DNA of 64,000 bases from Mycoplasma sp. OR1901 (GTDB lineage: Bacteria > Bacillota_I > Bacilli_A > Mycoplasmatales > Metamycoplasmataceae), in NCBI RefSeq assembly GCF_013348745.1, contig NZ_CP054666.1:496001-560000 (forward strand), given 5' to 3'. Below, in pieces: positions 43,248 to 54,016 of the stretch. Every line of letters begins with the position of its first letter. Position 1 is the first letter of the stretch. The notes below the pieces were generated by a model. That model was not told where the DNA came from. It did not search any database and saw only the letters and a list, made by a program, of their open reading frames with translations. The translations under genes were made by a program, and so were the position numbers.

Positions 43248-44354
43248 ATGAAAATTGGAATTTATGGAGGAAGTTTTGACCCAATACATAAAGGTCATAT
43301 TCAGATAGCAAAAGATGCTATAAAAGAACTTAACTTAGATAAATTATTAATTGTTCCAACATACCAGTCACCATTTAAAAATAAAAGTGGCGTTAAAACA
43401 GAAGATAAAATAAACATGATTAATTTAGTTTTAGAAGACAAAATGGAATTATGCTTATTTGAAGCAAAAAGGAACAACATTAGTTATACAATAGACACTG
43501 TCAAATATTTAAAAAATAAATATAAAGATGATGAATTATACTTAATTATAGGTTCAGATAACTTACCTAAATTAAATAAATGAAAAGATATAGATACTAT
43601 TGCACAATTAACCACAATAGTTGCTGCTCGCAGGGACAAAAATATTAATAAATTGAATTTAAAAAGATATAAAGGTATTTTATTAAATAATAAATTATAT
43701 GACTATTCATCAAGTGACTTCAAAAAAGGTTATTCAACTATTGAAAATGATAAAATTAGTTCATATTTAGATGAAAAAGTTATGAATTATATCCAACAAA
43801 AAGGCTTATATTTATTTGAAATAATTCATAACTCTTTATCAGCAAGAAGAGCAAAACATTCAAGTTTAACAGCAAATTTTGCAGCTGAATTAGCCAAAAA
43901 GAACGGTATTAGTGCACTAAAAGCATACAAAGCAGGAATCTTACATGATATTGCTAAAGAATGAAGTGTCGAAAATTCAAGGAATTTTATTCAAATGACA
44001 GAACCTGAACTAATAGATACACCAGATCACTTTTTACACCAAGTTTGTGGTTACTTATGAGCTAAATATATCTATGGTATAGATGATTTAGAAATTTTAG
44101 AATCAATTAAATATCATACAAGTATGAGACTAAATATGACAACTTTAGATAAAATTATTGTATTATCGGACAAAATTAATTCAATAGTACACTTTAAAGG
44201 TGTCCAAAGAATAAAAGAACTTGCAAATGAAAATTTAGATCAAGCATTAAGTGAGCTTTTAAAAATTACTTATCAATGAAACATTGATAAAGGTGTAGTT
44301 TTTGATAAAGAAACAAAAGAAATTTATCAAAAACATATAAAAGGAGAAAAATAA
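43248..44354 (+). CDS. nadD: NadD nicotinate-nucleotide adenylyltransferase fused to a YqeK-like HD phosphohydrolase
   Basis: The 368-residue fusion starts with a NadD domain (residues 1 to about 190). GGSFDPIHKGH holds the T/HxGH nucleotidyltransferase motif, and IGSDNLP and YSSSDFK are present. NadD joins NaMN and ATP to form deamido-NAD. Residues about 195-368 form an HD domain like YqeK, with RAKHSSLTANFA, AGILHDIAKEW and YHTSM providing the metal ligands. YqeK proteins hydrolyse Ap4A. In Firmicutes nadD and yqeK are neighbours; in mycoplasmas they are commonly fused. AAGGAG precedes the ATG. Confidence 0.9.
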
Positions 44355-44356
44355 AA

Positions 44357-45103
44357 ATGGAAGAACGTTTACAAAAGATACTCTCTAAAGCGGGAGTTGC
44401 TTCACGTAGAGAAGCAGAAAAATTAATTATTAAAGGAAAGGTTAAAGTTAATGGAGTAATTGCAAAACTTGGTGATAAAGCAAGTTTTAGTGATGAAATA
44501 TTAGTTAACAATAAACCTATTGAAAGTGAAGAAGAAAAAGTTTATTTCATTTTAAATAAACCTCCTAAAACAGTGTCTACTTTAAAAGATAATTTTAATA
44601 GACAAAAAGTTACTGATTTAATTGATACACCTTATAAAATATTCCCAGTTGGTAGATTAGATTACGATACAACTGGGGCATTAATTTTAACTAATGATGG
44701 TGAATTAGCAAATAAATTAGCTCACCCTAAATATCAAATTTTAAGAGTGTATAGAGCTAGATTAAATGAAAAATTAACAGCTAAAGAATTAAAAAGTTTA
44801 AACGGTATTGTTAAGGTAAATAACACCAAAAGTGTCCAAGATGTTATACCAGTTGGAGAAGATAGTCCTAAGAGTTATTTTGTTGTTCTTAGCTTAGGTA
44901 CATATCACCACGTTAAAAAATTATTCGAAACTGTAAATAAAATGGTTATTAACTTAAAAAGACTTGAATATGCAGGGATAACAGTTGAAAAACTACCTTT
45001 AGGTCATTATCGTCCACTTAAACTTAAAGAAATTAAAGACTTAAAAAATCTTGTAAGATTACAAGAAGAAAAATTATTAAAAAATCAAACTAAAAAAGAC
45101 TAA
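44357..45103 (+). CDS. rluB: RsuA/RluB-family rRNA pseudouridine synthase
   Basis: This 248-residue protein has an N-terminal S4 RNA-binding domain (residues 1-60, ILSKAGVASRREAE) and a pseudouridine synthase core with the catalytic Asp in GRLDYDTTG, followed by NDGELANKLAHP and the KRLEYAGI segment. The family modifies large- or small-subunit rRNA; B-type specificity (23S) is assumed from similarity of length and the S4 domain. It starts 2 bases after the nadD stop and closes the operon at a terminator. Confidence 0.88.
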   Translation: MEERLQKILSKAGVASRREAEKLIIKGKVKVNGVIAKLGDKASFSDEILVNNKPIESEEEKVYFILNKPPKTVSTLKDNFNRQKVTDLIDTPYKIFPVGRLDYDTTGALILTNDGELANKLAHPKYQILRVYRARLNEKLTAKELKSLNGIVKVNNTKSVQDVIPVGEDSPKSYFVVLSLGTYHHVKKLFETVNKMVINLKRLEYAGITVEKLPLGHYRPLKLKEIKDLKNLVRLQEEKLLKNQTKKD

Positions 45104-45135
45104 AAAAATATTAGCATTAATTTGCTAATATTTTT
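45104..45135. terminator. Bidirectional terminator after rluB
   Basis: A 13-bp perfect stem (45104-45116 with 45123-45135) with a 6-nt loop directly follows the rluB stop and precedes the convergent nuclease gene stop. Confidence 0.9.
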
Positions 45136-45136
45136 A

Positions 45137-45997
45137 TTACCCCGTAAAATCAGGGTCTGCTTTACCAGTTTCTTTTCATTTCTTGATTAATTCTTGGTAT
45201 TGCTCATTATTTTCACATCTTAAAAAATCTAATTGATCTGCATCATTCGAGAAATCAAATTGAGGAGAAGTATCTGTGTTAGTGTATTTATGATATCATT
45301 CACGAACAGTTTTAATATCATCTTCAACTTCTACTTTATTAACTTTTCTTGAGTAAACTTTCATATATCTTTGGCTTAAATCAACCTTATCAGGGTCTAA
45401 ATAATCACCTTTTTCATCTGATAAAAATGCAGCTAAAATAGAATAAGATTCAACATTTACACCCAATTTTTTAGACATTAAATAAGTATATAATTGTGCT
45501 TGTTTTAAGTATGAAGGATCAACTCCTTCTTTATCTCATTTTTCCCGTTTAGCTTCACCTGCTGTTTTAACCTCATAAATAACTCTGTTGATTGGGTCAT
45601 AACCATCAGGTACTCCACTAAGTACGTCATCTACATTTTTAAAATAGTCATAATCATGTTCTGAAGCAACATAATTTTCAATAATTATTCCTCTTTTTTT
45701 AACTTGAGGTGAGTTTCTAAATACGTCAAAAATTTTAGGTTCCAATATTGTACCAGCATTAATATATTTTTTAGATAAAACAGGAACTTTTAATCTTGTA
45801 ATATGACAAAAAGCATTAAATTCGGATTTAAATCTACCAGGAGTTAATATGTCTCCAACACTACTACCACCGATTTTTTTATAACCTTTTCACTTATCAA
45901 AAGTTTTTAATTGATTATAAAATTCGGGCAATAAAACTACAACTCTATTTTCTTCATCAATAATATAATGTTTTTTATTAAAATATTGTCTAGCCAT
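45137..45997 (-). CDS. YqaJ-like putative nuclease (MAGa7180-type)
   Basis: The 286-residue protein resembles lambda-exonuclease/YqaJ-type PD-(D/E)xK recombinase nucleases: KKIGGSSVGDILTPGRF near the N-terminus, NAGTILEPKIFD, then GVPDGYDP with the metal Asp and VIYEVKTAGE with the E-x-K pair, followed by YLKQAQLYTYLM. I recall the mycoplasma family name MAGa7180. Its start overlaps the upstream kinase-like gene by 8 bases. YqaJ enzymes degrade or process DNA ends in phage recombination; here the cellular role is unknown. Confidence 0.75.
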
Positions 45998-46649
45998 TGT
46001 TTTTAATGAAATTCTCCACTAATAATTTCGCAACAACTTCAACACCTTTAAAGTCGGCAACTAATTCTTCGTTAATTAATGTGTTTTGAGGAACTATATA
46101 ATCAAAAACTAAATTAACAAGTTTATCAAAACTTATTTCAGTTGAGTTATCGTCAACTCCAGGAATAAATTTATTAGCATCCATGAATTTTTCAATTCTA
46201 ATTGAAATAACTCTTGCTAAATGTTTTTCTTTAGTAGGATCTACTATAAGTTGGATATCTTTTAAATGTTTTTTAAAGTAATCTAATTCGTTTGGAAAAC
46301 GAAGGTCATCAATAATAAATAAACTGTTTTTATTTTGTTTTGCTGACTCTTCTGCAATTTGAGTAATGCGTTCAAAAACACGTCCACATCATATATTATT
46401 GTTAATGTTTCTACCAACTTCTCCCATTGCTATTCAAAGTGGTCTAACCACTTCTTTATCTTTTTTATCTCATTCAATTTCATCTAAAATTGGTTCAGTA
46501 ATTTTTTTGATAGGTTCAGCAAAAGACAAGATATGAATATTGTCTTCAAATTGCTTTGTCAATAATTTTTTAAGTCCTTGACTTAAAATACCTTTACCAC
46601 TCCTTCTTTTTCCGTTAATTAAAATTATTACGTGTTGTTTTGCCTTCAT
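45990..46649 (-). CDS. Phage-type deoxynucleoside monophosphate kinase-like P-loop protein
   Basis: The 219-residue protein starts with KAKQHVIILINGKRRSGKG, a P-loop, and has DDLRFPNELDYF and a basic RVISIRIEKF segment, as in phage-type dNMP kinases. ATG 46649 is preceded by AAAGGAG at nine bases. It is transcribed with the YqaJ-like nuclease, so the pair looks like a phage-derived DNA metabolism module. The substrate is unproven. Confidence 0.65.
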
Positions 46650-46761
46650 AATAGCATCTCCTTTGTTGTTTAATTATCTGATTTTTATATTATATAGAAA
46701 TTTCACTAACTGATGTAAAAATTAAGAAATTTGCTTAAAATATTGAAATATTTCGTAAATA

Positions 46762-46805
46762 AAAACTCAGTAATAAATTTACAACATAAATTATTACGAG
46801 TTTTA
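46762..46805 (-). terminator. Terminator of the PTS-like gene
   Basis: An 18-bp stem with two bulged A residues (arms about 46762-46781 and 46788-46805) lies 9 bases beyond the minus-strand stop at 46814, with T residues following on that strand. Confidence 0.8.
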
Positions 46806-46813
46806 TAAAATTA

Positions 46814-47641
46814 TTAGCTTAATTTGAATAATTTTTGTCCAGAAACAGCTGTTTTTTCTAATTCTGAAACTGTTTTAAGTCTTGAATCGCTTGTTGTAGA
46901 AATGATTAAAGTTTTATCAATGTTTTCGTTTGTGAATTTTTCTAAATCAACTACAAAAAGTGGTTTTCCAGCTTCAACTTCTTCATTAAGTGAAGCTTTA
47001 CCTTCGATTCCTAAACCATCTAATTTATAACTTTCTTGACCAATTAAAATAATTAATTCAACATCACAATTTGTTTTAAAAATAAATTGTGTTTTTGAAC
47101 CTGGCATACTAATTATTCTTCCGTTAAATGGAGCTACTAATTCAACTTTTGAATTACCTGCCATTTTAATTGCTAAACCATTCCCAACTAAATTATTTGA
47201 AAAAACACCATCGTTTAATGATTCTAATGAAACAACTTCACCAGATAAAGGAGCAATAACATTAATTTCACTTGGGTATGATTGTCCTTTAACTTCTTTA
47301 TTTGTTGTAGTTGTAGTTGAACTTTCTTTTGAATTATCAACTATAACTGAAGCATATTTTTTAACTACTTTGTTGATTGTTTCAACAACATCACCCATTT
47401 CAACTTGAATGTGTCTTTGTTCTGTGAATAAATTAACTTTTTTTGCTCCTAATTTTTTTAATGATTCAACATCTACTAATGATGTATTTTTAATATCATA
47501 TCTTAATTGAGAAACACTATTATTGAAAGATACTATATTTTTTATACCACCCATAGCATCTACTAATTCTTGAACTTCCTGTGGTGCTTGATCTAAATTA
47601 TTTGATTCTAAAAGCTCAAGTCATTTGTTTGTATTTGACAT
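46814..47641 (-). CDS. PTS EIIBA (glucose-type) homologue lacking phosphorylation sites
   Basis: The 275-residue protein aligns with glucose-family EIIB (residues about 5-95) and EIIA (about 115-255). In EIIB the phosphoryl Cys of the 'D-x-C-x-T-R-L-R' motif is Ser42 (NNSVSQLR). In EIIA the two histidines are replaced: the T-H-A region reads TQFIF and the L-I-H-I-G region reads LIILIGQES. The folds look intact, with conserved APLSGEV and KLDGLG elements, but no phosphorelay is possible as read. No membrane EIIC lies nearby. It may be a regulatory or structural relic. AAGGTAGG precedes ATG 47641. Confidence 0.75.
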
Positions 47642-47918
47642 ATTTCCTACCTTCTTATTATAAATATTTGTTTAAGTATCACGTTTATGATATTTTACCA
47701 AAAAAATGGGCTAATTATCATATTAAATTAAATTAATTTTTTGTAATTGCTTTGATATAGACCAAAAAGTACATCAATTAATATTTACTATTGTTCTAAA
47801 TAAGAACTAAAAGTAAACTAAAATTATTAAAATAATGTTGATATTTATTTTATAATTTATTTAATACTAAAAATATACTAAAATTTATTTATACTAAATT
47901 TATATTTAAGGAGAACAA

Positions 47919-50558
47919 ATGAAAAAAAGCGTTAGTAAAAAAGAATTATCAGCTAAAATATGAAATTCTGCAGATAAATTAAGAGGTAACTTTAATCCTG
48001 AAGATTATAAAAACATTATTTTACCTTTAATTTTCTATAAATTTTTATCTCAAAAAGTTATTGACTTCATTTACACAAATGAAGGTATTAATTTTGAACA
48101 AATGGAAGAATTGGATTTAGAACACATTGATCCTAAAACAAATGAAACTAAAAAATACGGTTTCTCTAAAGAAACAATCGAAAACATTGAAGAAGTTGCA
48201 ATTAGCGAATTAGGTTACTATATTCCTTATAAATACTTATTCCAAACATGAATTAAGTACCAAAATGATAAAAGTTCTCCTTACAGCTTTAATATTGAAG
48301 TTTTAAGAAAAGCAATTTTAAGTTTTGATAATAAAGTAAATCAAAGCAATGAAGAACAATTTACAGAATTATACAAAGGTTTACTAAAGATTTTTCTTTT
48401 AACATTAGATAAATCAAATGAACAAAACGATAAAAACCAAACAAAAGCCATAAGTGATTTAATGCAAACAGTTAATGAAATACCTGTAGATAACCAACAT
48501 TATGATGTAATAGGTTATATTTATGAGTATTTATTAGGTAAGTTTGCTACAGGTTCAGGTAAAAAAGATGGTGAATTTTATACACCACATGAAGTATCAG
48601 TATTAATGTCAGAAATCATAGGGAACCATGTAAAAAATAAAGAAAAAATTACAATTTATGACCCTACTTCTGGTACAGGTTCATTATTACTTAATTTAGG
48701 TAAAGAATTTGAACGTATTACAAATACTAAAAATAAAATTACATACTACGCACAAGATAAAATGAATGATGCTTATGTATCAACACGTATGAATTTAATT
48801 ATGAACGGTATTCAACCTTCACTTATTAAAGTTAGACAAGGTGATACATTGCTTGAAGATTGACCATTTAAGAAAAATAGTGATCCAAGTGTGAGAGAAC
48901 CACAAAAAGTTGATGCGGTAGTTTCTAACCCTCCATACTCTTTAGATTGATCTCCAAACGATAATACAATTACAGATCCACGTTTTTCTTCTTATGGTGT
49001 AGCTCCTAAAAGTAAAGCTGATTTTGCTTTCTTATTACACTCTTACTACCATTTAGATAACGATGGTATTATGGCTATTGTTTTACCACACGGTGTTTTA
49101 TTTAGAGGTGGTAGCGAAAAAGATATTAGAACTAAATTAGTTGAAGAGTTTGCTATAGATACAATTATTGGTCTACCTTCAAACATGTTCTTTAACACTG
49201 GTATATCAACAATAATAATGATATTAAAGAAAAACAACAATTCTAACGGTAGTGTTCAATTTATCGATGCATCAAAACTATACGCTAAATTTGATAGTCA
49301 TAATAAGTTCAATGTTTCACACATTAAGAAAATAGTTCATGCTGTAAATAATAAGAGTGAAATTAACAACTTTTCTAGAGTTGTGAGTTACAAAGAAATT
49401 AAAGAAAACGACTTTAACTTAAACATTTCAAGATATATAGATAATTTTGACAAACCAGAAGAGTACGATTTATACTCAATTATTAATGGTGGTATTTCAA
49501 AACAAGAAATAGACAAATTTAGTGAATATTGAAAAGTATTTCCTAATTTAAAAGATGAATTGTTCGAAAAAAGTTTAAAACAAGAAAATTACTATAATTT
49601 TAAAAATATTCAAAACATTAGCGAAACTATTTGAAATAATGATGATATAACAGAATACTCAAATGTTTATAATTATGTTTTAAATAAAATAGACGCTTTT
49701 TTAAGAGATCATATTAAAGATATGAATAATTTCAAAAACTTTAATTCTCAAGTTTTTGAAAAAGAATTTAACGACTTCTTCTTTAGTGACCAAACTGAAA
49801 TTCCTTTATTAGAAAAATATGAATTATATCAACTGCTACACAACATAATAGAATTGATTTCAAATGATATTGAAAAAATTAATTCATTTGACGATGAAAT
49901 TTCTGATAATTTTATAAAAGAATATGTTGAAGACTTTAAAGAAGCGGAATTAGAAATTGAAAATAATAAAAAGTCAAAGAAAAACAAAGAATTAAAAGAG
50001 TGAGACGTTCAATTAGTTGATTACCAAACAATAGCAAACATCTATTTTAAAGACCAAAAAGAAAAAGCTACAAAATTACAAGAAACTTTAAACTCATTAA
50101 AAAATAAAATAACTGAATTAAATAATGAGTTAAAAAATGAAGAAGACGATTTAGAAACAGAAAATGAATCAAAAGAAGAAATAAAAGAAGAGCTTAAAAA
50201 TGCTAAAAATAGCGAAAAAGAAGCTAAACAACAATTAAAAGAGTTAAACGAATTTCTCATAACTCAAACATGAGAAAAACTATTATCATTATCAAACAAC
50301 GAATTAATGGAAACATTATTTATCAAATGAACACAAGATTCATTTGATAAGATTAAAAATAAATTAAATGAAATAGTTGATGAATTTATTTCTAAATTAA
50401 ATACCTTAAATGAAAAATATGGCGAAACATTAGAAGATATAAATAAATCAATTAAAAAATCAGAAACAGAATTAGCTTCACTTCTAAAAGAATTAAGTGG
50501 TAACGAAGCCGATAATGTCGCTCTAAAAGAATTTATAGAAATACTTGAAGGAAAATAA
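47919..50558 (+). CDS. hsdM: Type I restriction-modification methylase subunit HsdM, long form
   Basis: The 879-residue protein has the N-terminal HsdM helical domain (LSAKIWNSADKLRGNFNPEDYKNIILPLIFYKFL), AdoMet motif I DPTSGTGSLLL near 245, motif IV SNPPYS near 337 and DFAFLLHSYYHL/IVLPHGVLFRGG downstream. It therefore makes N6-methyladenine as part of a type I complex. The usual end would be near residue 520; a further 350 residues are helical with strong coiled-coil character (about 690-790). No hsdS or hsdR is present in the window, and the next gene is an unrelated lipoprotein. AAGGAGA precedes the ATG. The specificity subunit must be encoded elsewhere, or the enzyme is an orphan. Confidence 0.88.
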
Positions 50559-50658
50559 ATATAAATAAATATTATTATCATTTTTTCCAAAAATTAAATT
50601 ATTCTTTATAATTGTGCTATCAAATCAAATATAAAATTTGAAATATTAGGAGAATAAA

Positions 50659-51432
50659 ATGAAATTAAAAAACAAAATGTTCTTATTGACTGGAGTTTTA
50701 TCATCAATTATTTTACCAATAGCAACAATTTCATGTTCAAATGATAATAACTCTACAAAGACACAAACCCAAAAAAACAAATCAACTATAACAACTGAAA
50801 CAACTACAGAAGTTAACACACCGGCTACAGATATTAACGCTAAAACAAATGTTGAAACCGATACATCGAAAGAAGAAAATAAATCTAATAGTATTGATGA
50901 AATACTAGAAAAATATAAAGCTGAAAAAAATAAAGTAAGCTTAACAAAAACAACATTTGATCCTGTTGAATTCGAATTAAATTCTAACGTAGAAGCATTT
51001 TTTGAAAATTTACCGGGTGATCACATAAAAATAGTAGATTCATCAGTAAAAATGACAAAAACTAAAACACATTTTACAATTAGTTATGATATTCAATACA
51101 CAAAAAATGAAGCTACACAAACAGAAAAGATTACAGTAGAAGTTCCTATTACGGTTACAGCAACTAATTATAAGTATAATAAAGCAATTGATTTTTACAA
51201 AAATATAGAAAAACATGTAACAACCAAAAAAGAAAGTTATAATAATGTACAATCAATTACAAACGATGAAATAATAACTAAAGATTTACCAACTGATATA
51301 ACTATTAAAAATATTAATGTTACACCTAATGTTGAAGGTGATTATGTAGTTATTAATTTCGAATTAGATTTAAAACTTTCTAACACAGAAACTAAAACAT
51401 ACCAAATGTCTTACGCATTAAAAAGACCTTAA
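50659..51432 (+). CDS. Surface lipoprotein with Thr-rich stalk
   Basis: The 257-residue protein has a lipobox ATISC (Cys26), a Thr/Asn/Lys-rich linker to about residue 85, then a beta-rich domain with two similar stretches (VEFELNSNVEAFFENLP and THFTISYDIQYTKNE against DITIKNINVTPNVEGDYV and VINFELDLKLSNTE), which may be an internal repeat. The TTAGGAGA site, a TATAAT at 50607-50612 and a terminator at 51465-51503 make it a single-gene unit. No function is recognised. Confidence 0.85.
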   Translation: MKLKNKMFLLTGVLSSIILPIATISCSNDNNSTKTQTQKNKSTITTETTTEVNTPATDINAKTNVETDTSKEENKSNSIDEILEKYKAEKNKVSLTKTTFDPVEFELNSNVEAFFENLPGDHIKIVDSSVKMTKTKTHFTISYDIQYTKNEATQTEKITVEVPITVTATNYKYNKAIDFYKNIEKHVTTKKESYNNVQSITNDEIITKDLPTDITIKNINVTPNVEGDYVVINFELDLKLSNTETKTYQMSYALKRP

Positions 51433-51464
51433 ATGCCACATTATGAAACAATAATTAATTATTA

Positions 51465-51503
51465 AAAAATAACAAGTAATAACAATAAATACTTGTTATT
51501 TTT
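51465..51503 (+). terminator. Terminator of the lipoprotein gene
   Basis: A 14-bp perfect stem (51465-51478 with 51490-51503) with an 11-nt loop and a 3' T run lies 33 bases after the stop codon. Confidence 0.85.
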
Positions 51504-51561
51504 AATTCAAAAAAGCTTTAAAATAAATGGATTTATTGTTTTGCTTTTTATAAAAATCTAA

Positions 51562-51653
51562 TATAATTAAAAAGCAATACGTAAAGACAGTAACTGTGAA
51601 AACTTAAATATGTTACCTAATGTATATTAACTTACTATTTGTTCCCGTATTGC
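51562..51653 (+). promoter_or_regulatory. rplJ promoter and ribosomal protein L10 leader RNA
   Basis: TATAAT at 51562-51567 is followed by a leader closed by an 8-bp stem, GCAATACG (51574-51581) with CGTATTGC (51646-51653). Inside are the AAAGACAGTAAC and TTAAATATGTTACC segments that pair (GTAAC/GTTAC). This is the layout of the L10 leader found before rplJ-rplL in many Firmicutes, where excess L10(L12) complex represses its own operon. The gene context agrees. Confidence 0.75.
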
Positions 51654-51680
51654 AATAATTAATTTTGAAAGGGGGCATAA

Positions 51681-52172
51681 ATGTCAGAATCAAAATTTAA
51701 AACAGCTAAAAGAGAAGTTGTTGCTGAAATCGTTGAGAAAATTCAAAGTACACAATCAATCGTATTCGCTGAATACCGTGGACTTACAGTTGCAGAATTA
51801 GAATCATTAAGAAACGAAGCTGCTAAAGTTGGAGTAGAAATTAAAGTATACAAAAACCGTTTATTTAAAATAGCTGCTGATAAAGTTGGTTTAAGTGAAT
51901 TATCTCAATACTTACTTGGACCTAACATTTTCGCATTTTCAGAAGATCCTATGGCTGCTGCTAAATTATTTGTAGCTTTCGCTAAGAAACACAAATTATT
52001 TGTAATTAAAGCAGGAACACACGAAGGCAATGTTGTTAACGCCGATGGTGTTAAAGTTGTTGCTACTCTTCCAACATACGAAGAAGCTCTTGCAATCCTT
52101 GCACGTTCAATGATGCAACCATTACAACAACTTGGATTATCACTTAAAATGTATAGTGAAAAATCAGAATAA
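51681..52172 (+). CDS. rplJ: 50S ribosomal protein L10
   Basis: The 163-residue L10 anchors the L7/L12 stalk to 23S rRNA. It shows the canonical VAEIVEKIQSTQSIVFAEYRGLTVAELESLR and YKNRLFKIA segments and a C-terminal helix for L7/L12 dimers. AAAGGGGG precedes the ATG. It is likely autoregulated through the L10 leader. Confidence 0.97.
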   Translation: MSESKFKTAKREVVAEIVEKIQSTQSIVFAEYRGLTVAELESLRNEAAKVGVEIKVYKNRLFKIAADKVGLSELSQYLLGPNIFAFSEDPMAAAKLFVAFAKKHKLFVIKAGTHEGNVVNADGVKVVATLPTYEEALAILARSMMQPLQQLGLSLKMYSEKSE

Positions 52173-52210
52173 TATAATAATATAATTTATTAATCGAAAG
52201 GAAAAATATT

Positions 52211-52582
52211 ATGGCAAAATTAACAAAAGAAACATTTATCGAATCATTAAAAGAAATGTCAATTAAAGAAGTTATGGAACTTGTTGAAGCAATGAAAGAA
52301 GAATTCGGAATCGACCCTATGGCTGCTATGGCAGTTGCTGCTGCTCCAGCAGAAGGTGCTGCTGAAGAAAAATCAAGCGTAAAAGTTGTTTTAAAAGCAG
52401 ATAACGGTAAAAAAATTCCAGTTATTAAAGCAGTTCAAGCAGTTCTTGGATTAACATTAATGGAAGCAAAAAAAGTTGTTGACAACTTACCAGCTGTTAT
52501 TAAAGAAAACATTAGTGCAGACGAAGCAGAACCAATCCGTGCATCTTTAGCTGAAGCGGGTGCTGAAGTTTCAGTTGAATAA
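52211..52582 (+). CDS. rplL: 50S ribosomal protein L7/L12
   Basis: The 123-residue stalk protein recruits translational GTPases. An N-terminal dimerisation helix pair, an Ala-rich hinge and the [33 protein letters not shown]-type C-terminal domain are clear. GAAAGGA precedes the ATG. It is co-transcribed with rplJ and ends at a terminator. Confidence 0.97.
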   Translation: MAKLTKETFIESLKEMSIKEVMELVEAMKEEFGIDPMAAMAVAAAPAEGAAEEKSSVKVVLKADNGKKIPVIKAVQAVLGLTLMEAKKVVDNLPAVIKENISADEAEPIRASLAEAGAEVSVE

Positions 52583-52600
52583 TTAAATTTGATAAATACA

Positions 52601-52630
52601 ATATAACTCAAAAACGAGTTATATTTTTTT
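52601..52630 (+). terminator. Terminator of rplJ-rplL
   Basis: A 9-bp perfect stem (ATATAACTC/GAGTTATAT) with a 6-nt loop is followed by T6. Confidence 0.88.
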
Positions 52631-52667
52631 ATACTTTTATACCTCAAATTAAGACATAAAAAAATAA

Positions 52668-52859
52668 TTGCATAAACTTAAAACTGATAATTTATATTTA
52701 GATATAGATCGATTTATATGAGCAGATTCAGAATTTTTAACAGCTGCATCCATTATAGATTTAGATTTTTATTCTAAGGAACCTTATTTGTATTTAGTTG
52801 AAGATATAAAAGATCTTTTCAGTAAAATCTTGCCTTATAATAATGAAAAATTAAATTAA
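52668..52859 (+). pseudogene. Fragment of a paralogue of the following hypothetical gene
   Basis: An open frame of about 63 codons (one TGA as Trp) encodes KTDNLYLDIDRFIW then SEFLTAAS. This lines up with residues 41-70 of the next gene product (ITDDLYLDYDIFLL then REYLTVAE). No ATG or ribosome site is present and only this segment remains, so it is read as the remnant of a truncated tandem duplicate. A short expressed protein from the TTG at 52668 is possible but less likely. Confidence 0.55.
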
Positions 52860-52965
52860 TTAAATTCATATGGGAGTAGTATTTTTTCATATTTTAAGCA
52901 AAATAATATTGTTTTATATTTTCTTAAAATATGTCATAATTAAAGTATATTTGAGAGGGAGAAGC

Positions 52966-53994
52966 ATGAAACTAGAACAAATTAATTTTTATAAAAAAAT
53001 AGGTTTAGTTAAGACTAAAAATCAGTTAAATGATAAAGAATTATTAAAAGTTGGTACAAGTATATTTGAAGATAATACAAGATATCTTGTAATTACAGAT
53101 GATTTATACCTTGATTACGATATATTTTTGCTAGAAAGCCGTGAATATTTAACAGTGGCTGAATATTCTTTTGATCCTCAAGATATACATAATTTATTGA
53201 TAACTATCGAAAATTCTTTAAAAGAACAAACAAGTGGAGAAACATCATCTAAAAATGATGAAATAAAACCTAAAAAACAAGTTATACTAGAGAAAAAAAT
53301 ACAAGGTTTTAATATTAATGACTTTATAATTAAGTTTTGAAATTTAGTTAAACCAAATACATTCCAATCAGATAAAACACTTCCGTTTGACAAGAAGGGT
53401 TATAAAAAACTTTTAAAATTACTTGGAAATGAAGATAAATATCAAGTTATCAATAATAAATATTACTTAATTTCAGATCAAGAAATCGAAACTTTAAAAC
53501 TTCATTTGGATGACTTAAAATTCTTTTTAGATGATGAATATCAAGTGCCTGAATTTGATTTTAGATATTCGTTAGAAGATATTTTAGAAATTAAAAATAG
53601 AATTTTTTATTATAGAATTTTAGATGCACAAACAGCAGATTATGACGCTTGACAATGAGGTTTAGTCGATGATAAAGTTATGCAAGAATTCGATGGTGTA
53701 ATTAATGGAATTCATTTTAATGACGAATCTACATTCGTGTATGTAAGATGGTTTTTAGAATTATTTAATCACAAATTTAAATGTGATGCCAATTCAGATT
53801 TAGTTGAAGATTTAAAAAATGTTTATAATAACATTAAATATTCTACATTAAAAAAAGAGCATCTTAGTTCTATACTTGAATTTGATTCATTAGATGCAAT
53901 TAAAATTAATTTAGATATTTTACCTGAAGGTAAAATTTTACAAGAAGGATTTAAAAATAATAAATATTTACATTTAAAAGTTACCTTAAAATAA
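52966..53994 (+). CDS. Hypothetical protein with a partial upstream paralogue
   Basis: The 342-residue soluble acidic protein has no signal peptide. The ATG at 52966 follows GAGAGGGAG; an in-frame ATG 96 bases upstream would add a hydrophobic stretch and overlap the promoter region, so it is rejected. Two segments look alike: LVITDDLYLDYDIFLLES near 42-60 and YQVINNKYYLISDQEIETL near 162-180, suggesting an internal repeat. No family is recognised. A fragment of a paralogue lies just upstream. Confidence 0.8.
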
Positions 53995-54016
53995 AATGTT
54001 TCATTTTACAACTTAT

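Noticed and set aside
46655-46657. ATG eight bases upstream of the dNMP-kinase-like start
   Set aside because: It is in a different frame and lacks the P-loop protein, although it lies closer to the AAAGGAG site.
52870-52965. N-terminal extension of the hypothetical gene at 52966
   Set aside because: The extension runs across likely promoter sequence, and a clear GAGAGGGAG site precedes the inner ATG.
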